Positions 9,165-17,548 of a stretch of 64,000 nt of DNA are shown one piece after another (position 1 is the first letter of the stretch; the number at the start of each line of letters is the position of its first letter). Origin of the DNA: Extensimonas perlucida (GTDB taxonomy: Bacteria > Pseudomonadota > Gammaproteobacteria > Burkholderiales > Burkholderiaceae_C); NCBI RefSeq assembly GCF_007655255.1, contig NZ_VMYE01000012.1, forward strand, positions 1 through 64,000, written 5' to 3'. The position numbers were made by a program, and so were the translations under genes. The notes under the pieces were generated by a model, which worked only from the letters and a program-made list of their open reading frames with translations, searched no databases and was not told where the DNA came from.

Positions 9165-9653
9165 TCAGGCGGCTTTCTTGTTGAGCGCCTTGACGGCCTT
9201 GACGGCCTTGAGCACTTCATCGACATGGCCGGGCACCTTGATACCGCGCCACTCTTGCAGCAGTACGCCGTCGGGGCCGATGAGGAAGGTGCTGCGCTCT
9301 ATGCCCTTGACCTTTTTGCCGTACATGATCTTGTTCTTGACCACGCCGAACATGTGGCACATTTTTTCTTCGGTGTCGGCGATGAGCTCGAAGGGCAGCT
9401 CGAGCTTGGCTTTGAAGTCTTCGTGCGACTTCATGTTGTCGCGCGACACGCCAAAGAGTGCCGCGCCGGCCTTGACGAAGTCCTTGTATTTGTCACGGAA
9501 CTGCATGGCCTCGGTGGTGCAGCCCGGCGTGTTGTCCTTGGGGTAAAAATAAAGCACCAGGATTTGACCCAGGTGTGAGGTGTTGGATACCTTCATGCCG
9601 CCAGTGGCGTTGGCTTCGAATTCAGGCAGGAGTTTGTTGACAACGATCGCCAT
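9165..9653 (-). CDS. bcp: Thioredoxin-dependent peroxiredoxin, Bcp type
   Basis: A 162-residue cytoplasmic AhpC/TSA-fold peroxidase that reduces hydrogen peroxide and organic peroxides. The active-site block is YFYPKDNTPGCTTEA with the peroxidatic Cys; the usual nearby second Cys five residues later is absent (Met), so a 1-Cys or atypical mechanism is possible. It ends in a Lys-rich tail. The ATG at 9653 gives MAIVVNKLLPEF, matching the family; the frame is open upstream without similarity. Confidence 0.92.
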   Translation of the reverse strand: MAIVVNKLLPEFEANATGGMKVSNTSHLGQILVLYFYPKDNTPGCTTEAMQFRDKYKDFVKAGAALFGVSRDNMKSHEDFKAKLELPFELIADTEEKMCHMFGVVKNKIMYGKKVKGIERSTFLIGPDGVLLQEWRGIKVPGHVDEVLKAVKAVKALNKKAA

Positions 9654-9784
9654 GGCTTTCAGTCTCTCTGGAGGTAGTCGTTGGAAAGCCGGGAGCACAT
9701 ACGAAGGCTGGAATTCGAGGCAGGAACCCGAAGCACCATCCCCCGGCCGCAACCCATAATTTTACCGCGGAAAGCCTTGTGCAC

Positions 9785-9959
9785 AACTCGACTGTGATTA
9801 GTAGTGTCCCCTTTGCCCCGATTACAAATGTCCTCCCGGGTTGGATGGAGATGAGCGACGGAGCAAGCGAGAGTGATGTTGAGCGAGAGGGAAGTGGATC
9901 GGCTGCCGGTGATCAATTGGGTGGTGGAGGGTGGATCGACGCAAGCGTTGACGGCATAG
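9785..9959 (+). pseudogene. Remnant of an IS transposase 5' end (IS1202/ISNCY-like)
   Basis: Within a 380-bp stretch without an intact gene (9654-10033), an ATG at 9876 opens 27 codons reading MLSEREVDRLPVINWVVEGG then STQALTA before a TAG at 9957. This resembles the N-terminal helix-turn-helix start of IS1202/ISNCY-type transposases (LS-x-x-E-x-x-R-L-x-V-I-x-x-V-x-E-G). About 80 bp earlier is AGTGTCCCCTTTGCCCCG, which looks like the tip of such an element. No downstream transposase follows, so this is a decayed fragment at best. Confidence 0.4.
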
Positions 9960-10033
9960 CCATCATCCCGCGTCCTCATGGTTCAATGAGGAGTAAATAG
10001 CGGCTGTGCAACAGTGGGCATGGATCATGGACT

Positions 10034-10855
10034 TCAGAATGTCGGGCGCTCGAGGTGCATCTCCTGCAAGATGGTGGTGGCGATTTCCTCGATTGACTTC
10101 GTTGTAGTGGAGAGCCAGCGTATGCCTTCCCTGCGCATCATGGCCTCGGCCTCGGAAACTTCGTGGCGGCAGTTTGCAAGGCTGGCGTATTTGGAGTGGG
10201 GGCGGCGCTCGTTGCGCACTTCCGCGAGGCGTTCGGGCTGGATGCTCAGGCCAAAGATTTTTTTCCGGTAGGGCAAAAGCGCTTCGGGAAGCTGGCGGCG
10301 TTCGAAGTCTTCGGGAATCAGCGGATAGTTCGCGGCCTTGATGCCGTATTGCATCGCGAGGTACAAGCTGGTGGGAGTTTTGCCGCTGCGGGAGACGCCT
10401 ACGAGGATGACGTCGGCGTTCGCGAGATCGCGTTTGCTCTGCCCGTCGTCGTGCGCCAGGCTGTAGTTGATGGCTTCGATGCGCTGGGCGTATTCGCGGC
10501 TGCGGCTGACGTTGCTGAAGCGGCCCACGCGGTGGTGCGACTTGATGCCCAGTTCTTGCTCCAGTGGGTTGACGAAGGTGCCGAACATGTCCAGCAGCAT
10601 GCCTTTGCAATGATTCTGGAGGACCCCGAGCACCTCCATGTTTACGAGCGTGGTGAAGACGATGGGGCGCTTGCCCTCCAACTCGCCCGTGTGGTTGATT
10701 TGCCGCACCGCCTGGTGCGCCTTGTCCGCCGTGTCGATGAATGGCAGGCGCACGAAGCGCAGTTTGAGTTCGAACTGGGCGAGGATGGCTTTGCCGAAGG
10801 TTTCCGCGGTGATGCCGGTGCCGTCGGACACGAAAAAGGCGGTGCGAGAGTGCAT
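10034..10855 (-). CDS. ppsR: PEP synthase regulatory protein (bifunctional kinase/phosphorylase)
   Basis: A 273-residue DUF299-family protein that inactivates and reactivates phosphoenolpyruvate synthase by ADP-dependent threonine phosphorylation and Pi-dependent dephosphorylation. It begins [20 protein letters not shown] and carries the P-loop-like [17 protein letters not shown] at about residue 150. It is divergent from ppsA, its target, with 239 bp between the starts. The ATG at 10855 is chosen because the family N-terminus starts there. Confidence 0.94.
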   Translation of the reverse strand: MHSRTAFFVSDGTGITAETFGKAILAQFELKLRFVRLPFIDTADKAHQAVRQINHTGELEGKRPIVFTTLVNMEVLGVLQNHCKGMLLDMFGTFVNPLEQELGIKSHHRVGRFSNVSRSREYAQRIEAINYSLAHDDGQSKRDLANADVILVGVSRSGKTPTSLYLAMQYGIKAANYPLIPEDFERRQLPEALLPYRKKIFGLSIQPERLAEVRNERRPHSKYASLANCRHEVSEAEAMMRREGIRWLSTTTKSIEEIATTILQEMHLERPTF

Positions 10856-11040
10856 GGATGGTTCCTTGGGGGCGCTTGCCTGCGATGCAGACCTACAATG
10901 GCGCCCATTATCTGATCGACCCGCGCAGACAAGGCTGTGCCGATGTGCGTGCGTCGCGACCTGAATTTTGCCCAGACATCCCATGCGCCTCCCCATCCAA
11001 AGAAGAACCAAAGCGGTGGCGGATGTCTGCGAGCGCGTGC

Positions 11041-11062
11041 GGCCCCGGCGTTGCCCGGGGCC
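11041..11062 (+). promoter_or_regulatory. GC-rich leader hairpin before ppsA
   Basis: GGCCCCGG (11041-11048) and CCGGGGCC (11055-11062) form a perfect 8-bp stem with a 6-base loop, ending 32 bases before the ppsA ATG. No T-run follows, so it is not a standard terminator; it may be a leader structure of the ppsA mRNA. Its role is inferred from position only. Confidence 0.4.
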
Positions 11063-11094
11063 CCGGTACGGTTTATCAACTTTGGAGTATTCCC

Positions 11095-13485
11095 ATGTCA
11101 GCACGTTTCAGCTCGGAGGCCCTGGTCGTACCGTTTGAAAACCTCAGGATGACCGATGTCGCCATCGTGGGCGGCAAGAATGCCAGCCTTGGCGAGATGA
11201 TTTCGCAATTGCCCCATGGGGTGCGCGTGCCCACGGGCTTTGCCACCACGGCGCACGCCTATCGCGAGTTTTTGCGCCATGCGGGCCTGGATCAGCGCAT
11301 CAATGCGCTGCTGGACGCGCTGGACGTTGACGACGTGCGCGCGCTGGCGAAGACCGGGGCCGAAATCCGTGCCATGGTCGAGGCGCAGCCCTTTCCTGTG
11401 GAGCTCGAAAAAGCCATTGATGCCGCATTCGCGCGCCTGAGCGCCGACCATCCCGGTGCATCGTTTGCGGTGCGCTCCTCGGCCACGGCGGAAGACTTGC
11501 CGGATGCATCGTTTGCCGGGCAGCAGGAGACCTTTCTCAATGTCATCGGCCTGGCCGAAGTCAAGCACAAGATCAAGGAAGTGTTTGCCAGCCTCTACAA
11601 CGACCGTGCCATCAGCTATCGCGTGCACAAGGGCTTTGCGCATGCCGAAGTGGCCCTGTCGGCGGGTGTGCAGCAAATGGTGCGCTCGGACATCGGCGCC
11701 TCGGGGGTGATGTTCACCATAGACACCGAATCTGGTTTCGAGGACGTGGTGTTCATCACGAGCAGCTATGGTCTGGGCGAGACGGTGGTGCAAGGTGCCG
11801 TCAACCCGGATGAGTTTTACGTGCACAAGCCCATGTTGCGCGCGGGCAAAAAGGCGTTGATCCGGCGCAACCTGGGCAGCAAGCTGATCCAGATGGTGTT
11901 TTGCACGCCCGAGGAAAAGGCGCAGACGGGCAAGCTCATCAAGACCGTGGAAGTGCCGGCCGAGCAGCGCAACCGCTACTCGCTCACCGACGACGATGTG
12001 TTGCAGCTGGCGCACTATGCGCTCTTGATCGAGGAGCACTATGGCCGCCCTATGGACATTGAATGGGGCAAGGACGGCGTGGATGGCTTGCTCTACATTT
12101 TGCAGGCCCGCCCCGAGACCGTGAAGAGCCAGGCCAAGGGGCAGGTGGAGTTGCGCTACAAGCTCAAGGGGCATGGCGCGGTGCTGGTGGAGGGGCGCGC
12201 GATCGGGCAAAAGATTGGCACCGGCCCGGTGCGCGTGGTGCACAGCCTGCACGAGATGGACAAGGTGCAGCCTGGCGACATCCTCGTGACCGACATGACG
12301 GACCCGAACTGGGAGCCTGTGATGAAGCGCGCAAGCGCCATCGTCACGAACCGCGGCGGGCGCACCTGCCATGCGGCCATCATTGCGCGTGAGCTGGGCA
12401 TTCCGGCCGTGGTGGGCTGCGGTGACGCAACCGAGCGGCTCAAGGACGGCATGCTGGTCACCGTGAGCTGCGCCGAGGGCGACACGGGCCGCATCTACGA
12501 CGGCCTGCTCGAGATGGAAGTCACCGAAGTGCAGCGCGGCAGCATGCCCGCGATTGCCACCAAGATCATGATGAACGTGGGCAACCCGCAGCTCGCCTTC
12601 GATTTTGCCCAGCTGCCTAACGAGGGCGTGGGGCTGGCGCGCCTGGAGTTCATCATCAACAACAACATCGGCGTGCACCCCAAGGCCATCCTCGACTACC
12701 CGAACATCGACAGCGACCTGAAGAAGGCCGTCGAGTCCGTGGCCCGTGGCCATGCGAGTCCGCGCGCCTTTTACGTGGACAAGGTGGCTGAGGGCGTGGC
12801 CACGATCGCCGCGGCGTTCTGGCCCAAGCCGGTCATCGTGCGCCTGTCCGACTTCAAGAGCAACGAGTACCGCAAGCTCATCGGCGGCAGCCGCTACGAG
12901 CCCGAGGAAGAAAACCCCATGCTGGGCTTCCGTGGTGCGGCGCGCTACCTCAGCGCGGACTTCGGCGAGGCGTTTGCGATGGAGTGCGAGGCGCTGCGGC
13001 GTGTGCGCACCGAGATGGGGCTCACGAACGTGCAGGTCATGGTGCCCTTCGTGCGCACGCTGGGGCAGGCCGAGCGCGTGGTGCAGCTGCTTGCGCGGCA
13101 CGGCCTGGAGCGCGGCAGGGATGAACTCAAGCTCATCATGATGTGCGAGATTCCGAGCAATGCCATCTTGGCCGAGCGTTTTCTGGAGTTTTTCGACGGG
13201 TTTTCGATCGGCTCCAACGACTTGACCCAGCTCACGCTGGGCCTGGACCGGGATTCGGGGCTGGAGTTGCTCGCGCAGGACTTCGACGAGCGTGACCCTG
13301 CTGTCCAGGCGCTGATCCACCAGGCCATCCGGGCTTGCCGTGCCCAGGGCAAATACATAGGCATCTGCGGCCAGGGCCCGAGCGACCACCCGGATTTTGC
13401 GCAGTGGTTGATGCAGGAGGGCATTGCCTCGATCTCGCTCAACCCGGACAGCGTGATCGCCACCTGGCAGCAGCTGGCTGGCTGA
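11095..13485 (+). CDS. ppsA: Phosphoenolpyruvate synthase
   Basis: A 796-residue enzyme converting pyruvate and ATP to PEP, AMP and phosphate for gluconeogenesis. Domains in order are an N-terminal ATP-grasp domain ([31 protein letters not shown]), a phosphohistidine swivelling domain with His426 in [18 protein letters not shown], and a C-terminal PEP/pyruvate barrel ([17 protein letters not shown] and [11 protein letters not shown]). Length matches E. coli PpsA (792). The ATG at 11095 has a GGAG about ten bases before it. It is divergent from ppsR. Confidence 0.97.
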   Translation: MSARFSSEALVVPFENLRMTDVAIVGGKNASLGEMISQLPHGVRVPTGFATTAHAYREFLRHAGLDQRINALLDALDVDDVRALAKTGAEIRAMVEAQPFPVELEKAIDAAFARLSADHPGASFAVRSSATAEDLPDASFAGQQETFLNVIGLAEVKHKIKEVFASLYNDRAISYRVHKGFAHAEVALSAGVQQMVRSDIGASGVMFTIDTESGFEDVVFITSSYGLGETVVQGAVNPDEFYVHKPMLRAGKKALIRRNLGSKLIQMVFCTPEEKAQTGKLIKTVEVPAEQRNRYSLTDDDVLQLAHYALLIEEHYGRPMDIEWGKDGVDGLLYILQARPETVKSQAKGQVELRYKLKGHGAVLVEGRAIGQKIGTGPVRVVHSLHEMDKVQPGDILVTDMTDPNWEPVMKRASAIVTNRGGRTCHAAIIARELGIPAVVGCGDATERLKDGMLVTVSCAEGDTGRIYDGLLEMEVTEVQRGSMPAIATKIMMNVGNPQLAFDFAQLPNEGVGLARLEFIINNNIGVHPKAILDYPNIDSDLKKAVESVARGHASPRAFYVDKVAEGVATIAAAFWPKPVIVRLSDFKSNEYRKLIGGSRYEPEEENPMLGFRGAARYLSADFGEAFAMECEALRRVRTEMGLTNVQVMVPFVRTLGQAERVVQLLARHGLERGRDELKLIMMCEIPSNAILAERFLEFFDGFSIGSNDLTQLTLGLDRDSGLELLAQDFDERDPAVQALIHQAIRACRAQGKYIGICGQGPSDHPDFAQWLMQEGIASISLNPDSVIATWQQLAG

Positions 13486-13560
13486 TGCCACCGTGATGCC
13501 ACTGCGGGCCCCCGCGTTGCGAGCAGGTGAGGCGGCGCGGCAGCAAGGGCTTTGCACGAA

Positions 13561-13908
13561 ATGTCGGTGAACGCGAATCTCGAGCCTGCAGACCCGCTGC
13601 CGCCGCTGCCGCCGCAGCTGCACGATCTGCAGCATCCCTGGCTCAAGGCTGCACTGCTGCTGTTTTGGGCTGCGGTGGCGTTTGGCGTGCCTTTCTTTGC
13701 GCGCCAGCTGCAGGCCTGGACGACGGGGCCGTGGCCGCTGGGCTATTGGCTCGTGGCCCAGGGGGCCGTGCTGATGTTCATAGCCATCGTGGTCTTTTAT
13801 GCCTGGGCGATGAGCTACTTCGAGCGCCAGCACCAGGGCGCTGGCGCAGCGGATGCCGCATCAGAGGCCGCATCCGATGCCTCTGGGGATGGCACGCGCC
13901 ATGGCTGA
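13561..13908 (+). CDS. DUF4212 small subunit of a sodium:solute symporter
   Basis: A 115-residue membrane protein with two hydrophobic segments (WLKAALLLFWAAVAFGV and VLMFIAIVVFYAWAM), matching the DUF4212 small partner of VC_2705-type symporters. The ATG at 13561 is chosen; a TTG nine bases earlier is in frame. The C-terminal tail is Ala/Asp/Ser-rich. Its stop overlaps the next start by 8 bases (ATGGCTGA), so the two subunits are probably translationally coupled. Confidence 0.85.
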   Translation: MSVNANLEPADPLPPLPPQLHDLQHPWLKAALLLFWAAVAFGVPFFARQLQAWTTGPWPLGYWLVAQGAVLMFIAIVVFYAWAMSYFERQHQGAGAADAASEAASDASGDGTRHG

Positions 13909-15964
13909 ACGGGGGAAAAACGGTCGCTGGCGTCTGCACCGAGCCCTGGCTTGGTATGTGTTGTGCGTGCTGGGCGTGCTCGCACTGATGGCATGGGCCG
14001 AGCACCACGGGTTTTCACGCCAGTGGATAGGGCCGGTATTCCTCTTCGGCAGCATCATGGTCTATGCCGCGATAGGCGTGCGTGGGCGCACCACGGACGC
14101 CGATGAGTATTACGTGGCCGGGCGGCGCATTCCGCCCATGTTCAACGGCATGGCGGCTGCGGCCGACTGGATGAGCGCGGCCTCGTTCATCAGCCTCTCG
14201 GGCGCCTTGTATTTGCAGGGGTTTTCGGGCTCGCCGGGGCAGGCTGGCGGCCTTGCGTACCTGCTTGGCTGGACGGGCGGGTTTTGCCTCGTGGCCATCC
14301 TGATTGCGCCGCAGCTGCGTGCGCTGGAGCTCTACACCGTGCCGGATTTCTTCCAGCTGCGTTTCGGTGGGCGCTGGCCACGCATCCTGGCGGCGTGGGC
14401 CGCGGTGCTGTGTTCGTTCACCTATGTGGTCGCGCAGATTTACGGCGTGGGGCTGATCGCCTCGCGCCTTACGGGCGTGCAGTTCGAGATCGGCATCATG
14501 CTCGGGCTCGGCGGCGTGCTGCTGTGTTCGTTCCTTGGTGGGATGCGGGCCATTACCTGGACGCAGGTGGCGCAGTACGTCGTTCTCTTGCTCGCTTTTT
14601 TGATACCCGTGTCGTGGTTGTCGTACCAGCAATTGGGCAATCCCATGGCGCCGCTGGTGTATGGCGCGCAGATCGGCAAGATCGCCGAACTCGAAGGGCA
14701 GTTTCTTGATTCCCCTGCCGAACGCGAGGTGGCGCGCGCCTATTTGCAGCGCGCCCTGGACTTGCAGCAGCGCCTGCGCGACGTGGACGGCGCGCTGCAA
14801 CGCGAGCGCGAAAAGGGCAGGGCGCAGATCCAGGCCCTGCGCGCACAGAATGCCGACGTGGAGCAGATCGTGCGCGCGAGCCAGGCGCTTGCGGCGCTGC
14901 CGCGCGATGCGGCGCAAGCGCGCGAACGCTGGACGCGCGAGATGCGCGAGAGCTTCGAGCGTGCGCGTCCGCTCGGCGGCCTTCCACCGCACAGCCAGGC
15001 CTTTGCCGGCAATCCTGAGGGCACGCCCCAGGAACAAGAGGAATACGCACTTTCGCGTCGCAATTTTCTGGCGTTGATGTTCTGCCTCATGGTCGGCACA
15101 GCCGGCCTGCCGCACCTGCTGACGCGCTACTACACCGTGCCCTCGGTCGCCGCGGCGCGCACTTCGGTCGCCTGGTCGCTGTTTTTCATCGCCTTGCTGT
15201 ACCTGAGTACGCCCGCGCTCGCGGCTTTGGTGAAGTTCGAGGTGATGCAAAACCTCGTGGGCAGTCACTTCGACGCCTTGCCGCACTGGATGGCGCAGTG
15301 GGCGCATGTCGATCCTGCCTTGCTCTCGGTCGAAGACATGAACGGCGACGGCATCGTGCAGTTCGGCGAGATCCATCTGGGCGCCGACCTCATCATGCTT
15401 GCCACGCCGGAAATCGGTGGCTTGCCGTATGTGGTCTCGGGGCTCGTTGCTGCGGGCGGCCTGGCGGCTGCCTTGTCCACGGCGGATGGTTTGCTGCTGA
15501 CCATCAGCAATGCGCTGGTGCGCGACTTGTATTTTCATGGTGACAAGGGAGCGCGGACCTCGCCCGAGCAGCGCGTGATCCTGAGCAAATTCGCCCTGCT
15601 GGCAGTAGCCCTGACGGCGGCCATGGTGGCCTCGCTCAAGCCCGCGGAGATTTTGCCCATGGTGTCTGCTTCGTTTTCGCTCGCCGCGTCGGCCTTCGTG
15701 CCAGCCCTGGTCCTGGGCCTGTTTTGGCGCGGCATGACGCGGCAAGGGGCCGTGGCTGGCATGCTCGCGGGTTTTGGCCTGACGGCTTACTACATGCTTG
15801 CACAGCTGCCCGTGCTGCGCGCCGGGGGCGTGCTGCCGCGCTGGCTGCTGACCGATGGCCTGTGGGGGGGCATAGAGCCGTTGGCGGCAGGGGTGTTCGG
15901 CGTGCCGGTCGGCTTCGTCGTGGCCGTGGGGTGGAGCTGGTGGCTCCGGTTTGTCAGGCGGTAG
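13901..15964 (+). CDS. Sodium:solute symporter large subunit (VC_2705-like, ActP-related)
   Basis: A 687-residue inner-membrane SSS transporter related to acetate permease. Family blocks include DADEYYVAGRRIPPMFNGMA, ADWMSAASFISLSG and ALSTADGLLLTISNALVRD. Between helices, roughly residues 262-388, is a large soluble insert rich in Arg/Glu/Gln with coiled-coil character. A second loop, residues 479-490, reads DMNGDGIVQFGE, which is a canonical EF-hand calcium loop. The partner DUF4212 gene directly precedes it. The substrate (acetate or another carboxylate) is inferred from the family only. Confidence 0.88.
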   Translation: MAERGKNGRWRLHRALAWYVLCVLGVLALMAWAEHHGFSRQWIGPVFLFGSIMVYAAIGVRGRTTDADEYYVAGRRIPPMFNGMAAAADWMSAASFISLSGALYLQGFSGSPGQAGGLAYLLGWTGGFCLVAILIAPQLRALELYTVPDFFQLRFGGRWPRILAAWAAVLCSFTYVVAQIYGVGLIASRLTGVQFEIGIMLGLGGVLLCSFLGGMRAITWTQVAQYVVLLLAFLIPVSWLSYQQLGNPMAPLVYGAQIGKIAELEGQFLDSPAEREVARAYLQRALDLQQRLRDVDGALQREREKGRAQIQALRAQNADVEQIVRASQALAALPRDAAQARERWTREMRESFERARPLGGLPPHSQAFAGNPEGTPQEQEEYALSRRNFLALMFCLMVGTAGLPHLLTRYYTVPSVAAARTSVAWSLFFIALLYLSTPALAALVKFEVMQNLVGSHFDALPHWMAQWAHVDPALLSVEDMNGDGIVQFGEIHLGADLIMLATPEIGGLPYVVSGLVAAGGLAAALSTADGLLLTISNALVRDLYFHGDKGARTSPEQRVILSKFALLAVALTAAMVASLKPAEILPMVSASFSLAASAFVPALVLGLFWRGMTRQGAVAGMLAGFGLTAYYMLAQLPVLRAGGVLPRWLLTDGLWGGIEPLAAGVFGVPVGFVVAVGWSWWLRFVRR

Positions 15965-16188
15965 CCGGCGCTGTACCTTCCATGGGATGGCACACTGGTC
16001 ATGGAAAGCCCCGATTTACGGGGGGATACTGGGGGCGAGAAACTGGTCTCACGAGGTTGCGGCGGTGGCTTGATGACGTTCCTGTCATAAACTGCATGCA
16101 GTGGGCATTGACAGTCCTTGCCACATCGGTGTGCCGTTCATTGGAATACCGGCAACACCGTACATCTCTCTTTTTCGTCGGGAAAACC

Positions 16189-16698
16189 ATGGCTCTCAGC
16201 AAAACGCCGGCAGGTCTGGCGGCACTCAAGGACCGGCATGGCAGCCTCACGCCACGTCAGCGCACGGCTTTCATCCTGTTCGATGGCAAGCGGAGCACCG
16301 AAGAGGTGCTGGCGGCCACGGCGGCCATGGGGATCACGCAGGCCGATGTGCAGACCATGCTGGAGCAGGGGCTGCTCTGTGCGGACGAGGGCTTTTCCGG
16401 AACGGCCATGGCTGCAGCGGTGCCCGTTTCGCCGGATGAGACGCTGGCCGCTGTGCCGGATGAAGCGGCCACACTAGAGAGCAGCCAGGGAAGCGGCCGT
16501 TCCGACATGGAGCGCTATCAGGCGGCCTATCCGATTGCCATCCAGTTGACGGCGGGGCTTGGTTTGCGCGGATTCCGTTTGAATCTGGCCGTGGAGAGTG
16601 CGAGCGGCTATGCCGATCTGGCGGCGCTGGCACCCAAAATTCGTGACGCCGTGGGCGATGCCAAATACGCTGCCTTGGCGCGCGCCTTGTTCGATTGA
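16189..16698 (+). CDS. Conserved hypothetical protein with winged-helix-like N-terminus
   Basis: A 169-residue protein I cannot assign to a function. Residues 17-66 (LTPRQRTAFILFDGKRSTEE and the following VLAATAAMGITQADVQTML) look like a small alpha-helical winged-helix-like domain. An Ala/Pro/Glu-rich linker follows and then a compact C-terminal domain with LTAGLGLRGFRLNLAVE. It has no signal peptide or membrane segment. The ATG at 16189 is preferred, after GGGAAAACC. A 224-bp spacer separates it from the symporter gene, and I recognise no regulatory site there with confidence. Confidence 0.7.
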   Translation: MALSKTPAGLAALKDRHGSLTPRQRTAFILFDGKRSTEEVLAATAAMGITQADVQTMLEQGLLCADEGFSGTAMAAAVPVSPDETLAAVPDEAATLESSQGSGRSDMERYQAAYPIAIQLTAGLGLRGFRLNLAVESASGYADLAALAPKIRDAVGDAKYAALARALFD

Positions 16699-16786
16699 GG
16701 TGGCGGCATTTGCCGCGGCGGCGCTGTGCGGCACGTGATGGGTGACCACGAAGTGGCTCGTAGCGCCTTTCTTGAGGGCGCGGCCC

Positions 16787-17092
16787 TTATTTTTTCGCCC
16801 GTGCCGCCACCCACCGGGTGGCGAAGGCTTGCACATCGCTCAGGCGCTTGACCAGGTCTGCACCCGAAGCGGTCAGGAAGTAGCCGCCGCTGCCGTGGTC
16901 CAGCAAGCCGGCTTCGCGCAGGTCTTTGATGCGGGTGTTGAGCGTATTCGGGGTGATGCCGCCCACGCTGTCTTGCAAAAGACGAAAAGTCTGCGGGTGG
17001 CCATCACGCAAGGCCCAGAGCACGCGCAAAGCGTAGCGGGATTCGAGCAGGTCAAACAACTGGCTGATGGCGGGTTTTTCTTTGGCGCTCAT
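16787..17092 (-). CDS. HxlR-like winged-helix transcriptional regulator
   Basis: A 101-residue MarR/HxlR-type DNA-binding protein. The block LFDLLESRYALRVLWALRDG is the HxlR N-terminal helix pair, followed by the recognition segment GGITPNTLNTRIKDLREAGL and the wing GSGGYFLTASG. It lacks the usual N-terminal cysteine of redox-sensing HxlR members. The ATG at 17092 has an excellent GAGGAGA ribosome site 10 bases upstream. Its regulon is not evident: the adjacent porin gene lies beyond a repeat cluster on the same strand. Confidence 0.82.
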   Translation of the reverse strand: MSAKEKPAISQLFDLLESRYALRVLWALRDGHPQTFRLLQDSVGGITPNTLNTRIKDLREAGLLDHGSGGYFLTASGADLVKRLSDVQAFATRWVAARAKK

Positions 17093-17204
17093 GGCTGCAT
17101 CTCCTCGCAGGTATCGGGCGGAATGGAATCGAGTGCAAGAACTATAGCGCGAATTCCATTTCGCTACACGTTTGGTAGCTCTGCAAGGGGTTGTGCTGTG
17201 TCTT

Positions 17205-17381
17205 CTAGTGCAGTGTTTGATGCTTGATGCGACAAATAAAACCGATGGATTTTTGGTCTGGGCAAGGCGCAAACCGCAGCGATACTGGGTGGTATCTGGG
17301 TGGTATCGCGAGGATTTGCAACGCGGCCCGGGACGAAAAGACGCGGTTTTATGTCGCAGATAGCGTCGAACACTGCACTAG
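17205..17381. repeat. 177-bp hairpin element with CTAGTGCAGTGTT termini (MITE-like)
   Basis: CTAGTGCAGTGTT (17205-17217) and AACACTGCACTAG (17369-17381) are perfect 13-bp terminal inverted repeats, extended inward by imperfect complementarity including GACAAATAAAACCG against CGCGGTTTTATGTCG. The centre also has CGATAC / GTATCG. It carries no ORF of its own and sits inside the 456-bp gene-free stretch between the HxlR and porin genes (17093-17548). Confidence 0.65.
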
Positions 17382-17438
17382 GAGCCTGTCGGACTTTTGG
17401 TGTCGAAAGCAGGAGTGCGGGAGAGGCGGTCTTTGCCG
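17378..17438 (+). repeat. Diverged half copy of the CTAG element
   Basis: CTAGGAGCCTGTCGGACTTT is followed by a diverged GTCGAAAGCAGGAGTG block and CTTTGCCG, matching the outer part of the element in cysN. Its first four bases (CTAG) are also the last four of the hairpin element to its left, so two unrelated elements abut at the same tetranucleotide. Confidence 0.7.
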
Positions 17439-17490
17439 TCTCGATCGTGAGTTCCTGGCTTGGCCAGGCATGCCCGACGGTGCCCCGTTG

Positions 17491-17530
17491 CCCGGGCGCG
17501 CAGCGTCGCGGGCGAAGCTGCGCGCCCGGG
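17491..17530 (-). terminator. Strong GC hairpin downstream of the porin gene
   Basis: CCCGGGCGCGCAGC (17491-17504) and GCTGCGCGCCCGGG (17517-17530) form a perfect 14-bp stem with a 12-base loop, starting 18 bases beyond the porin stop on the minus strand. There is no T-run, so it may act as an mRNA 3' stabiliser or a weak terminator. Confidence 0.55.
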
Positions 17531-17548
17531 CGGGGTGTGCTGCTGGCG

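Noticed and set aside
11098-13833. A 911-codon open frame on the minus strand opposite ppsA
   Set aside because: It is the mirror of a GC-rich coding gene, full of His/Arg/Ala, with no recognisable domain; ppsA is certain on the other strand.
16083-16099. Pho-box-like CTGTCATAAACTGCATG before the hypothetical gene at 16189
   Set aside because: The second half-site has the wrong spacing (3 instead of 4 bases between 7-mers) and a mismatch, and no phosphate gene is nearby.
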